A stretch of DNA of 19,176 bases from Parvularia atlantis (Eukaryota > Opisthokonta > Rotosphaerida). The translations under genes and the position numbers were made by a program. Shown piece by piece: positions 1 through 13,020 of this stretch. Numbering within the stretch: position 1 is the first letter of the stretch; each line of letters opens with the position of its first letter. The stretch is taken from the NCBI GenBank assembly GCA_943704415.1, contig CALSCO010001561.1, forward strand, positions 1 through 19,176. Reading direction: 5' to 3'. The notes under the pieces were generated by a model that saw nothing but the letters and a program-made list of their open reading frames with translations, ran no database searches and was not told the DNA's origin.

Positions 1-128
1 AAAGTGTAAATCATTCGTGGTCGTGGAACAGGGACGTCAACGCTGCGCGCAACATCGCCTACCTGTGGAAGTGCTACATGGCCGGCCTTCAAGTTGAGCG
101 ACCCGCCGCCTTCCGCCGCGGCAACTAA
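1..128 (+). CDS. C-terminal end of a Fanzor/TnpB-type RNA-guided nuclease (partial)
   Basis: Reading from base 3 gives 41 codons ending in TAA at 126-128; the gene continues beyond the left edge. The peptide contains WNRDVNAARNI, the signature of the last RuvC block (RuvC-III, with its catalytic Asp) that follows the zinc ribbon in IS200/IS605 TnpB and its eukaryotic relatives, the Fanzors. It is followed by a short tail with RPAAFRR, and Fanzor1-type proteins often end with a similar Arg-Pro-x-x-hydrophobic-Arg tail. Fanzors are RNA-guided DNA endonucleases carried by eukaryotic transposons and large DNA viruses; their guide RNA is read from the 3' end of the gene and the flank just beyond it. 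The zinc-ribbon cysteines are not visible in the retained part, so they would lie upstream. The family call rests on this one motif block; I cannot tell whether the whole gene is intact, or whether it belongs to Fanzor1 or Fanzor2. Confidence 0.66.
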   Translation, partial: SVNHSWSWNRDVNAARNIAYLWKCYMAGLQVERPAAFRRGN

Positions 129-499
129 GGTCTGTCTGGCGCGCCGGCATGCCCAGCGATCGCGCGCTGACCATTCGTGCAGCCTTCCCTCACAAGACCA
201 CCGGCAAGGCACACATTGCACACCGTGTCCGACCCGGATCGGGCTCTGAACTAGGGCCTATACCCCGAAGCAAAGGTGCGCTCCTTTTGAAACACGGACA
301 GGTACTGACTCCTTTCCTGTGGATGTTGAATGAACGTGAATGAACTGAATGTTGTTTCTCATCCAATTTGTACTCAGGGGTAAACCGGAGACGATGCCTC
401 ACCCCACATCTCCACACAGCACTCACGACCCCACCCCGCCGCACATCCAATAACCGCTCACGACCGGCCCCGCGCTCACCCCAAGTCTGGTGCCTTGAG
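129..499. other. Intergenic stretch: 3' flank of the Fanzor-like gene and 3' flank of the Rab gene
   Basis: No convincing coding region lies here. The first 50 bases after the nuclease stop are GC-rich with self-complementary words (GGCGCGCC near 139, GCGATCGC near 156), where a Fanzor guide RNA scaffold or transposon right end would be expected. Bases about 325-355 are more AT-rich and carry short direct repeats of the form TGAATGAAC. I could not define a transposon end, terminal repeat or target-site duplication, because the left end of the element is outside the window. Confidence 0.4.
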
Positions 500-1494
500 C
501 TAGCAGCAGGTCTGCTTTGGTGCGGGCCCCTCGCGGCTGGGGTCGATCGTGGGCTCCTCCTTCTTGGTCGTCGTGACGTCGTTGTCAAGGATCTTCTGGA
601 CCTGCGTGTGGCCGCGTCAGCGGGTCGCGAGGGCTGCCGGTAGCCGCACCAGGAAGCGGCAGGCCTTGTCGATGTTGAGGTTCTCCTTGGCGGAGGTCTC
701 GAACCTGCGCCGGGCCGCGGCATCAGCATCGCGCCCACCGTGACATGCCCGCGCGCAGCCACCGCGGCCGCACCAGCCGATGAAGCCCTTGTCCTCGCAG
801 TGCTTGTCCATCTGCTGCGCGTTCTTCACGAGGCCCTCCTTGGCCAGGTCGCACTTTGGCGCGGGCGCGCACGGGGCTCAGCGCACCGCACGACCCCGCG
901 CCGGGCCGCGCGCGCGGCGCACCTTGTTGGCGAGGAGCACGACGGGGATGGGCGAGCCGTCGGGGAGCATCACCTTGGCGTCGATGTCATTCTTCCACTT
1001 GGTCACGGCCTCGAACGTGGTCACGCGCGTCACGTCGAAGACGACGAGCGCGCCGACGGCCTCCTTGTAGTACACCTGCGGGGGCGGCGCGGGCCGGCGC
1101 GGCGTTGAGGCGCGCGGCGGCGCCGATAGCGGGCCGGCCGGCACCCGCGTCATGTTGCCGAAGCGCTCCTGGCCGGCGATGTCCCACAGCTGCAGCCGCA
1201 CGACAATGTCGTTCTCCCACTGCAGCACCTTGAGCGCAAAGTCGACGCCGATCTTCGCGCGCCGGCACGGGTCGCCCCGTCAGCCTGGCACAAGCCCGCG
1301 ATGGCAAGACGCACCGTCGACTTGTAGTGCAGCGAGAAGATGTTGTGCACGTACCGCTTGATGATGCTCGTCTTGCCCGTGCCGATGTCGCCCACGACAA
1401 GGATCTTGTACAGGTACTCCTTGACCTCGCCCGAGTCGCCCTGCGGCCGCCCGTCGTCATGCGCCGCGCCGGCAGGTGTTGTGGCGCGCACCAT
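500..1494 (-). CDS. RAB32: Rab32-family small GTPase
   Basis: Six exons (1494-1315, 1252-1145, 1075-923, 853-774, 704-650, 601-500) join without frame loss into 225 residues. The P-loop GDIGTGKTS lies at residues 35-43 and the switch II block is WDIAGQERFGNMTRVYYKEA. Ile in place of the usual Thr of WDTAGQE, with the following FGNMTRVYYKEA, is the hallmark of the Rab32/Rab38/Rab29 branch. The guanine-base motifs NKCD and ETSAK are present, and the protein ends in Cys-Cys for double geranylgeranylation. Rab32 proteins direct cargo to lysosome-related organelles and contact mitochondria. The first ATG at 1494 is followed directly by GTGCGC, and a 51-nt in-phase stretch ending CCGCAG could be a further intron. 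If it is removed, the protein would start MGDSGEVKEY and be 17 residues shorter. The promoter is probably shared with the bestrophin-like gene. Confidence 0.93.
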
Positions 1495-1747
1495 ACTGTT
1501 CTCTGCGCTAACGACGCGGGTGGGGTGGGGCTGCGGCGGACGTGGGACCTGCGGGTGCGGCCGCAGCCGTCAGCGCGCGCCGAAGGGGGGGGCGGCGGCG
1601 AACGGGGCGCGTGGCGTGGCGTGCGCGCGACTGCTGAGCGCAAGGAGGGCGCGTGACCGCTGTCACGCAAGACCGCCAAAACATGAGCGCACGCGGCGTC
1701 GCACACATACGTGCCGAGTCAGCGGCGGTGAAGGCCCCGCGCGGACC
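1495..1747. promoter_or_regulatory. Divergent intergenic region between the Rab32 and bestrophin-like genes
   Basis: About 250 bp separate two start codons pointing away from each other, so both promoters must lie here. The stretch is GC-rich with G-runs (around 1518-1535 and 1585-1600) and has no TATA box that I can find. An ATG at 1683, followed by a possible 52-nt intron (1711-1762), could be an alternative start for the bestrophin-like gene. Confidence 0.5.
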
Positions 1748-2544
1748 ATGATCGTCAAGAAGACGTTCAACCGGCCGGGCACGTCTGGTCCGAGGCCGTG
1801 CTCTCGCTGTTCACGTCCGTCTTCGTGTTCCTGCTCTTCCGCGAGGGTGGGTACCCGCAGGTCGCCTTTGCCTCGGCCGCGCTCGGGCCGGTCTCCACCG
1901 CGCTCTCGATCTTCCTCGGCTTCAAGAGCAATGCCACGTACGGGCGCTGGTGGGAGGCGCGTACGCAGTGGAGCGCGATCACGGCCGCTGCGCGCATCCT
2001 CGCGCATCCTCGCGCGGCTCGTCGTGACCTTCGCCGACGCCGACGCCAAGAAGGCCGCGCCCACGTTCAGCGCCGAGCGCACGGACGCGTGGAAGAAGCG
2101 CATGGTCTACCGGCTGGTGGCGTGGGTGCTCGCCGTGCGCAACACGCTGCGCTTCGGGCCGGGCGCGGCGCTCAACGGGGTTGAGCCGTTCCTGCTGGAC
2201 AAGGACGAGCTGGCAACGCTCACGACAAAGGGCAACGCGGTCTCGTACCTGCTCGAGCTGGTCGGGCGCGACATCTACCGCGCCATGGGCAACGGCACGC
2301 TCAGCGGGTTCGACTCGTTCCAGATGGAGGGCCAGCTGGCTGCGCTCATGGCGGCGTACTCGGCCTGCGAGCGCATCAAGAACACGCCCGTGCCGCGCGC
2401 CTACAACGTGTTTTCCCACACGTTTGTGTTTGTGTTCATCGTGCTCCTGCCGTTCTGCACCATCGGCGGCTACGCGCTCACGCTCAACGACTACATGGTC
2501 ATTCGACAGGAGATCTGGAAAACAACCCCGTGCCAACCAGTTGA
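1748..2544 (+). CDS. Bestrophin-family (RFP-TM/UPF0187) anion channel, reading frame broken, possible pseudogene
   Basis: Two blocks in different frames match the plant/fungal/bacterial bestrophin-like family. Bases about 1783-1998 encode an N-terminal membrane segment and the conserved GFKSNATYGRWWEARTQW block. Bases about 2011-2500 encode the middle and the ACERIKNTPVPRAYNVFSHT block with the next membrane helix. They are joined by an exact 10-bp tandem duplication (CGCGCATCCT at 1991-2000 and 2001-2010); a single copy would keep one frame. The apparent start MIVKKTFNRPG at 1748 is also off by one base relative to block one. That may be a second lesion, or a spliced start at 1683 may bypass it. 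The usual C-terminal Glu-Asn-Pro-Phe region is not recognisable; the only stop before the next gene (TGA 2542-2544) is in yet another frame. Neighbouring genes keep perfect frames over dozens of exons, which argues for real decay rather than a poor assembly. End coordinate uncertain. Confidence 0.7.
1991..2010 (+). repeat. 10-bp perfect tandem duplication that shifts the bestrophin frame
   Basis: CGCGCATCCT occurs twice back to back. The upstream frame encodes ITAAARILA and the downstream frame continues RLVVTFADA; keeping one copy makes this a continuous family-like helix. The extra 10 bases therefore cause a +1 shift. Confidence 0.9.
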
Positions 2545-2584
2545 CCACTTTGTCGACGCTCGAGCTGCACGTGCCCCTCCAGAG

Positions 2585-6632
<4,048 letters not shown>

Positions 6633-6727
6633 GGCGCGCGTTCGTGAGCCGTGCTGCTCGGCTGTGAGACGTGTCTTTGGCGTGTTTGGCCGTACTGGTC
6701 GGCTGCGCAACCCGGCACACAACAACG

Positions 6728-7262
6728 TCAGTCGGTCTCGAGGTTGATCGCGCTCTTGAACTTGGCGTAGAGCGCGGCCTTGAGCGTGCCCATCTCGCCC
6801 TCGGTCGCCGCGACCTGCTGCTTGAGCGCGGTGATGTCCTTGTCGAGCGTGGCGCTGAGCGCGGCGATGCGCGCCTCGACCGCGTCCTTGGGCATCCGCA
6901 CGTAGCTGTCCCCGACCATGTACATGACCGCGTGCTCGTCGTCCTCGTCCAGCAGCAGCACGTCGTTGGACGCGTCCTCGAGCGCCTGCCTGTCCTTCTG
7001 CGGGCGCGCACGGGCGAGGGGCGCAGATGAGCGCGTCTTTCTCGCGCGCAGCACGATAACGCGCACGAGCTTGGCCTCGAGCTGCGTGCGCAGCTCGCCC
7101 ACGCGCGTGTTGAGCTTGCCGAACGTGTTGATCCGGTGCTGGTCCTCCCACGTCACCTCCGTGTCGTTGTCCTCGCCCTTGTTGAGCTGCGGTCGCGGGC
7201 GCGCGGGCCTGAGCGCGAGCGAGCGCGCCTATCCGCCTCTCTGCCGCACGCACCATCTTCAT
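6728..7262 (-). CDS. PFDN4: Prefoldin subunit 4
   Basis: Three exons (7262-7254, 7186-7067, 6997-6728) give 132 residues, against 134 for the human protein. Prefoldin is the hexameric jellyfish-shaped cytosolic co-chaperone that hands unfolded actin and tubulin to the CCT chaperonin; subunit 4 is a beta-type subunit. Family landmarks are VTWEDQHRIN near the N-terminus, LEDASNDVLL in the middle, YMVGDSYVRM at the hairpins and LYAKFKSAINLETD at the end, flanked by heptad-like coiled-coil helices. The first exon holds only ATG AAG ATG before a GTGCGT splice site. The gene converges with VMA1 (95 bp between stops) and diverges from the Doa10-like gene with only 50 bp between the two start codons. 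Confidence 0.95.
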
Positions 7263-7312
7263 CCTTGGATAGTTAGCGGGGAGCCGCACCTTTCGACCAA
7301 CCGATACCCGGC
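7263..7312. promoter_or_regulatory. 50-bp bidirectional promoter region, prefoldin 4 / Doa10-like ligase
   Basis: The two ATGs (7262 on minus, 7313 on plus) are separated by 50 bp, so the core promoters and both 5' untranslated regions must be inside this gap or overlap the opposite gene. I see no TATA box. The stretch is less GC-rich than its surroundings (TTGGATAGTTAG near 7264-7275). Confidence 0.55.
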
Positions 7313-8235
7313 ATGGCAGTGCGTCATCGAAGCGTCGGTCGCTCTGTCCGCCCTCACGCCGCCGCGGGGGCGCCGCAGGACGACGACGACGCCGCGGGCG
7401 ACGGCGACGTGTGCCGCGTGTGCCGCTGCGAGGGTACGGACGCCAGCCCGCTGTTCCACCCGTGCCGGTGCAGCGGCAGCATCAAGTTCATCCACCAGGC
7501 GTGGTGCGTCGCCCCGTCGCGCCTACGTAGGCGCCAACCGCGCGCCGCACAGCCTCGCGCAGTGGCTCGCGCACAGCCAGAAGGACCGCTGCGAGCTGTG
7601 CAACCACGTCTTTGTCTTCACGCCCAGTGCGCGCCCGTCTGTGCTGATGAACGCGTGACCTGACGGCCGACAGTCTACGACGAACGGATGCCGCCGAAGC
7701 TGCCGCTGCGAGTCGTGCTGCACGGCGTCGCGAAGCGGCTGTGGAGCGTGCTGCTGTGCGCGTGCCGCGGCATTGCGATCGCGTGCTGACGGGGACGATG
7801 CGGCAGCTTTGTGATGCGCGTGCAGCTCGTGTGCCTGCATTGGTTCGTCATCGCGCCCGTAGCCGTCGCACGTGTCTTCCGCATCTTCTTCGACCCCGAG
7901 GCCGCCCTGGGCCAGATGGCGTCGTTCCGGACGATGTGCGTGGCGCATAGCGGCGCGTGCACGCGTGCGCAGTTAAGCCGTTGCGGTGCAGCACGCTCGC
8001 GGATGTCTTGTTTGAGTGCGGCATCGGCCTCATCGCCTCGGCCGGCAACGTGCTGCTCGTGCTCGGGGTGTCGTCGTTGCGCGAGTACATCATCATCACC
8101 GCGCGCACCGAGCACGCGCTCGCACGGGCACCGCGCGGTCAAGGAGGGCCGGCGCAGGCTGGTGGCCCGCTGCCGGCAGAAGGCGGGGACGACGTTGCCG
8201 CTGCTAATGACGACGACGACGACGACGACTTTACG

Positions 8236-8268
<33 letters not shown>

Positions 8269-8456
8269 ATTACGGACGACGACGATGAGGAGCAAGATGA
8301 GGAGGACGACGACGTGGAGGACGACGAGGTGGACGAGGCGGACGGCGCCGCGATCGTCGGGCCGGCCGAGGGCGCAGCGACCCACGAGCAGGCGGTGCAA
8401 GCCATCGCCGTGCAGGACGAGGCAGCGGGGCCCGCGGCAGTGGCGGCGGCGCCCGA

Positions 8457-8495
<39 letters not shown>

Positions 8496-11166
8496 AGACG
8501 ACGACGAAGACGACGACGAGGACATCGTCGACTTTGGCGGGCTGCTGGACGGGCCTCGCGATGTGCGGCGCGCCGGCACGCGTGCAAGCGTCTTGACAGC
8601 GTGTCGTGCGCTCTCGCAGGACGTGCCGATGGAGGAGCTGCTCGGGATGAAGGGCCCGCTGATCAACCTGGTCGAGAACATGTGCTGGTTCGTCATTTTC
8701 AACGTCGTCGTGATGGCGGCGGCGTTCTTCGTGCCGACGGCGTTCGGGCGGGCGCTGGTGGCGGCCACGCCGCTGAGCAGACGGCTGCTCGCGCAGACCG
8801 TCGAGTGGTGCGCCGCGCAGCTGCGCTGTGGCTGTCACTCACGATGTGTGCGCAGGATTGAGCCCGTGCCGCGCATGGGCCACCTGCACACGCTCAACGT
8901 ATGCCTGCCGCCGCGCGAGTTTACGCTGAGCCAGCCGATGTGCATGTGCGTCGCGTGCGTCAGCGCCGCGCGGCCCTCTCTTGACGCCGCGTGCCTGCGC
9001 ACGGCAGGGCGACCGGGCCGCTGCCCGCTCCGTATCCCGAGTCGCTCGCGGCATCGGCGCTGCTCTGGGCCGTGCACACCAGCTTCGGCTACATGGGCAT
9101 CCTCCTAGTCACGCTGCTCTACGTGGTGCGTGCACGCGCTGACGGTCGCCGGCCGCTGAGGGTTGACTCCGCTGCCCGCGGCGCAGACGCTCGTAGCGCG
9201 CGTGTTCCGCTCGCAGCAGACGTCGCCCGTGCACCGCGTGGTGCGGCGCGCGCTCAAGTTTGCGCTGATCCTGTTCAAGGTCGGGCTGCTGATGGCGTGC
9301 GAGCTGGGCGTGTTTCCGCTCCTGTGCGGCTTCCTGGCCGACTACGGCACGGTGAGCGTGCTCGGGACGACATGGGAGGCGCGGATCGAGTTCGTACGCC
9401 ACGCACCGTTCTCGTCGCTGTACCTGCACTGGCTCGTGGGCATGATCTACATGTTCAACTTTGCGGGCTTCCTCGGGCTCGTACGCGAGATGCTGCGGCC
9501 GGGCGTGCTCTGGTTTCTGCGCAACCCAAACGACCCGTCGTTCAACCCGATCAACGAGATGGTGCGGTTTCGCGCGGGGGCGCGGATGAGCGGTGGCTGA
9601 CGCGCCGGCAGATCGAGATCGCCTTCCCGCAGCACCTCAAGCGCATGCTCCTCTCTGCCGTGCTGTACGTGGTCCACATCCTCGTCATGGTCTTTGCGGT
9701 CGCGCGGGCTGCGCTCTGGCTCTTCCCGACCGTGCTGCCGTTCCGAGTGCACTTTGAGTGCGTGCCTGCCGTGCGTGGCGCGGGGCCGGCTGGTGCGCTC
9801 ACGCGAGGGCGGCGGCGCAGCGACGTCATCTCAAGCACCATGACCGTCCTGCCGCTGGACCTGTTGCTCGTGCACTTTGTCTTCCCAGAGGTCGTGCGCT
9901 GGCTGAGGCCGCACCACCTGTTCAAGGAGCTCGTGCGGGTGTGGATCCACGTGACCGCGCGGATGCTCCGTCTGTCGACCTTTCTGTTTGGGGGGCAGCA
10001 CCCGGTGCGTGTGCTGGCCATGCGTGCGTCGCGGCCGTGCTGATGCAAGCCCGTGCGCGTCAGGACGAGGACGCGGCGGACGGACGCGTCGTCACAACGC
10101 CCAACAACGACTCGTACCGGCCCTCGAGTATGTACAGCCCGCCGCAGCTGCCGGGCACGGTCATGCTCGCGGACGTGTGGGTCCCGCCGCACTTTGAGCT
10201 GCGCGTGGCCGTGCTCCTGTTCCTGCTGTGCGTGACGGCGGCGGCGTTCATCATGGGCGTGCTGCTGGGGCCCGGTGCGTTCATGCGCGCGCGCGCGTGC
10301 GTGTGTGCTTGTGCTCACGCCGGTGCCACCGCCAGTGTACATCGGGCGCGCGCTGCTGACGCGGTGGCTGAGCCGGCCGGTGCACGACGTGCTGACGTTC
10401 TCGGTGGGCGCGGCGGTGATGCTGGCGATCGCGGCGGCGGTGCAGGCCGTCACGGCGCTGGGGCGCGTGCTGCAGCAGCGCCCGCTGGTCACGCGAGACC
10501 GGCTGCACTGGATCGGGCTGATGGCGCTGCGCGTTGTGACGATCGTCGCGTTTCTTGGCTGCGCCCTGCCGGTGCTGGTCGGCCTGATGTTCCAGTACGT
10601 CCTGGCTGCGCCGATCAACTACGCGATCGCGCAAGAGGCTTGTAACATGTCGCTGTGGCAGGTGCGTGCCTGCCGAGGTGCAGCCTGTGTCTCACGCGGT
10701 GCGCAGTGCTGGGGGTACGGTGTGCTGATGCTGTCGATCTCGCTGCGGCTGCTCTCGATCCCACCCTCGCCCTTGCCGCCCCCGCTGCTTGACGTGCGCT
10801 CGCCCCGCTGCTCGGCACGCTTGCATGCGCTGAGACGCGCAGCAGGTGCTCCAACTGCGGTGGACGCATGTCGACGTGCTGGTGCTGCTTCAGGACGTGG
10901 TCCGCCCAGTCCTCTTGGCGCTCGGCGCCGCCGTGGCGGGGCCGTTGGTCTGCGGCCGGCTGATCGCGTGGGCGGTCGCGGCGATGATGAAGATCCCGGC
11001 CGGGGCGATCGAGCCGGTGATGGACTCCTTCTCGCACGTGTTTGCCGGGCTCGGGCTGGCCGCGGCGGCGGGCGTGATCGAGCTGCTGCGGTGGCGCGAC
11101 GGGCTCGAGACGCGCATCCGCAACGACCTGTACCTGCACGGGCGGCGCTTGCACAACCTCGAGTGA
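7313..11166 (+). CDS. MARCHF6: ER membrane E3 ubiquitin ligase of the Doa10/TEB4/MARCH6 family
   Basis: Sixteen exons: 7313-7318, 7379-7503, 7553-7626, 7674-7755, 7807-7935, 7992-8562, 8620-8807, 8856-8939, 9008-9125, 9187-9561, 9612-9757, 9821-10004, 10064-10274, 10336-10661, 10707-10793, 10843-11166. They give 1009 residues (human 910). An N-terminal RING-CH finger (C14-C17-C31-C33-H41-C44-C57-C60) is followed by many hydrophobic membrane segments and the TEB4/Doa10 core: [44 protein letters not shown]. The C-terminus ([18 protein letters not shown]) matches the conserved family tail. These ligases sit in the ER and inner nuclear membrane and ubiquitylate misfolded or N-degron proteins for proteasomal removal. 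A cytosolic loop in exon 6 carries long Asp runs, where the human protein also has an acidic stretch. Exons 6 (3' splice at 7991) and 15-16 are the least certain; other junctions are fixed by homology and frame. Confidence 0.95.
8209..8532 (+). repeat. GAC trinucleotide tracts encoding poly-aspartate in the Doa10-like ligase
   Basis: Two clusters of GAC repeats, at about 8209-8330 and 8461-8532, encode runs of up to 11 Asp interrupted by Phe-Thr, Ile-Thr or Glu. Almost every Asp codon is GAC with occasional GAT or GAA/GAG breaks, so length is likely to vary by replication slippage. The host loop lies between membrane segments. Confidence 0.9.
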
Positions 11167-11213
11167 GCCTGGCTGGCGCAGGGCTGAAAAGTGCTCTTTG
11201 TTTCTGGTGTGAG

Positions 11214-11456
11214 ATGAGCGGCGCTGAGGCGGACGAGTGGACCGAACGGATCGCGCGCACGGGCTGCGCGGCCGAGAACGAGGCGATGTTTGAGTGCCAC
11301 CAGCGCACGCACGACTGGCGCCTGTGCCGCGAGGAGATGGCGCGCTTCCGCGAATGCTTTGCGCGGAGCAGGGCCGCTGCGGACGGCAAAGCGGATGCGG
11401 GGCGATCGGCGCAGGGAGCGGGCGGCAAGACCGATGCCTCGCCCGGACCGTCGTGA
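11214..11456 (+). CDS. COA4: COA4-like twin CX9C protein of cytochrome c oxidase assembly
   Basis: A single exon of 80 residues starts only 47 bp after the Doa10-like stop. It has a CHCH fold signature: C18-x9-C28 and C38-x9-C48, with TGCAAENEAMFEC and DWRLCREEMARFREC. These match human COA4 (SGCAASHFAVQEC, DWRQCQPQVQAFKDC) better than other CHCH families. Such proteins are imported into the mitochondrial intermembrane space by the Mia40/Erv1 relay and help build cytochrome c oxidase. The C-terminal 30 residues are low-complexity (Ala, Gly, Lys, Asp) and probably disordered. The short gap to the upstream gene leaves little room for a separate promoter, so it may start within the Doa10-like 3' region or share a transcript. 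Confidence 0.88.
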   Translation: MSGAEADEWTERIARTGCAAENEAMFECHQRTHDWRLCREEMARFRECFARSRAAADGKADAGRSAQGAGGKTDASPGPS

Positions 11457-11570
11457 CGCGCGGGCGGGTGTGGGCCTCCTGCCGTCCCTGCCTCCTCCCC
11501 CGCTGTCGGTGTACGCGGGCAAGCGGCAAGCGTGTACAGGTACAAAGGTGAGGAGGAGCGTCATGGGCGT

Positions 11571-12762
11571 TCACGAGCGCGCCAGCACGGCCCCGGCCGA
11601 CCACACGTCGCCGTGGAAGTGCAGGTGGTGCGCGTGCGGATTGAAGGCGCGCGCGGGTGGGGGCGGGGCGGGCGCGGCGGCCTGCTCGAACGTGTGCCAG
11701 GCCGCGGCGGGCACGTCGAACGCGGGAAAGTTCTCGGCAAAGAGGTGCATCGCGCGCTGGACGCAGTCGAGCAGCGTGTCCTGGTGGGCAAACGGGCGGG
11801 TGAGGGCGCGGCACGGGCTGGCGCGGGGGCAAGCGGCGCACCATCTCCGTGTTGATCGCGACGACGACGCGCACGACGGTGTGTGGCGCGAGCACGCGCA
11901 GGAAGGCGAGCGCGCAGAGGGCCGCCGCACCGCCGAGCACGGAGGGGCGCCACCCGATAAACTGGTACTCTACTTTCACGTGCGCCCGTGAGTGCGCGCA
12001 GGCCGCGCGAGCAAGGCCGCACCCTGCAGCACGACGTCGAGGATGAGGTCGGCGTACTTGACCGCGTCCGGCGCGATCTCGGGCAGGGCGGTCGGCGGGA
12101 CGCACAGCGGCAGGAGCTTGTGCACGAAGAGGTGCGGCGAGACCGTGTCCATGCGCCAGCGCAGCGTGTGCAGCACGAGGCGCTCCATGAACTGCGCCCG
12201 CGCGCCCGTGCCCGTCAGTTAACCACAGGCGCCGTCGATGGCAGCGGCGACGCGCCTTGACGCCCGCGCGGTCGTACGACCCCGACGACATCGCCACGAG
12301 CTCGTCCAGCCGCGGCGGCACGCGCTCCTTGAGCTTGGCGGCCTGGACGCGCGCGCGCAGACGTGAGGCGGCGCCGTGCTGTCGAAGTGGCGCGCACGCA
12401 CGCGCGCGCACCAGCAGGAGGCACGTTGCGCCGGCCAGCTGCAGGTGCTGCGTGTGCAGCGGCTGCACCGAGAGAAACCTGTCGAGGTAGTTGACGGCGT
12501 GGCCGAGCGTCTGGCGGGGCGCGCGGTGGTGAGCCTCCCCGACGCGGATTGTGGCGCGCGCGCCCCGAGGACTCACGTCGCCCGGGTACTTGTAGAAGTG
12601 CGCGACCTCCTGCAGCCAGTCGACGAGGTCGCGGCGCATCCACGGCAGGACGCGGCCGCCCTGGACGGTCTCCATGTAGCCGGTGCGGGCGAGGTAGTCG
12701 CGCTCGGCCCGCAGCATCGCCGCCAGCGCGCGGTCCTCCTCCTCCTCCTCCTCACCGGTCAT
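11571..12762 (-). CDS. Cyclin with N-terminal cyclin box (A/D-like)
   Basis: Six exons (12762-12577, 12510-12412, 12342-12256, 12191-12023, 11972-11842, 11780-11571) give 293 residues. The first cyclin fold is clear: MRRDLVDWLQEVAHFYKY, HAVNYLDRFLS, LQLAGATCLLLAAKLKE, and FMERLVLHTLRWRMD after the third junction. The Lys of AAKLKE and the upstream Arg/Asp pair fit the CDK-contact surface. A second, weaker fold follows (VEYQFIGWRPSVLGGAAALCALAF). The box mixes cyclin A-like (LVDWL, AVNYLDRFLS) and D-like features; I cannot name the subtype. The C-terminus is Pro/Ala/His-rich; no D-box or LxCxE motif was found by eye. Intron 3 starts GCGCG, a GC-AG intron, the only one in the window. The N-terminus opens with a run of Glu. 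It converges with COA4 and diverges from the TIPE gene. Confidence 0.92.
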
Positions 12763-13020
12763 CCTCGTTGCGTCTGGCGCCAAAATCCGCGCGCGCTGAT
12801 TGGCCGCCGCACGAGATCGATGAGGCCCCGATCCGGGCCGAGTGCGGTGCGCGCGCTCTGTGCGGCTCTGCGCGGTGTGCCAGTCGTGCGTGCGGGACGG
12901 GTGGGGCGAGGGGGGGACGGGCGAGTGTGTGCGGGATGAGTGAGTGTTGAGCCCACCGGCGCGCTGGGCGGCGGGGGAACGCGGCGCGCGTTTCAAAAAC
13001 ACAATCAGGAGCAAGTCATC
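12763..13020. promoter_or_regulatory. Divergent intergenic region, cyclin / TIPE-family gene
   Basis: About 258 bp separate two outward-facing start codons. It is GC-rich, with a GGGCGAGGGGGGACGGG-like G-run near 12900-12920, and no TATA box is visible. The bases directly before the plus-strand ATG (AAGTCATC) are less GC-rich. Confidence 0.5.

Noticed and set aside
7936-7972. 37-nt intron ending at CGCAG (7972) in the Doa10-like gene
   Set aside because: It also keeps the frame, but would be shorter than any other intron here; the 56-nt version ending at 7991 fits the size range and gives a family-like ITLADVLF.
8139-8768. Serine-rich minus-strand frame opposite the Asp tracts
   Set aside because: Poly-Ser is simply the antisense reading of GAC repeats; no independent support.
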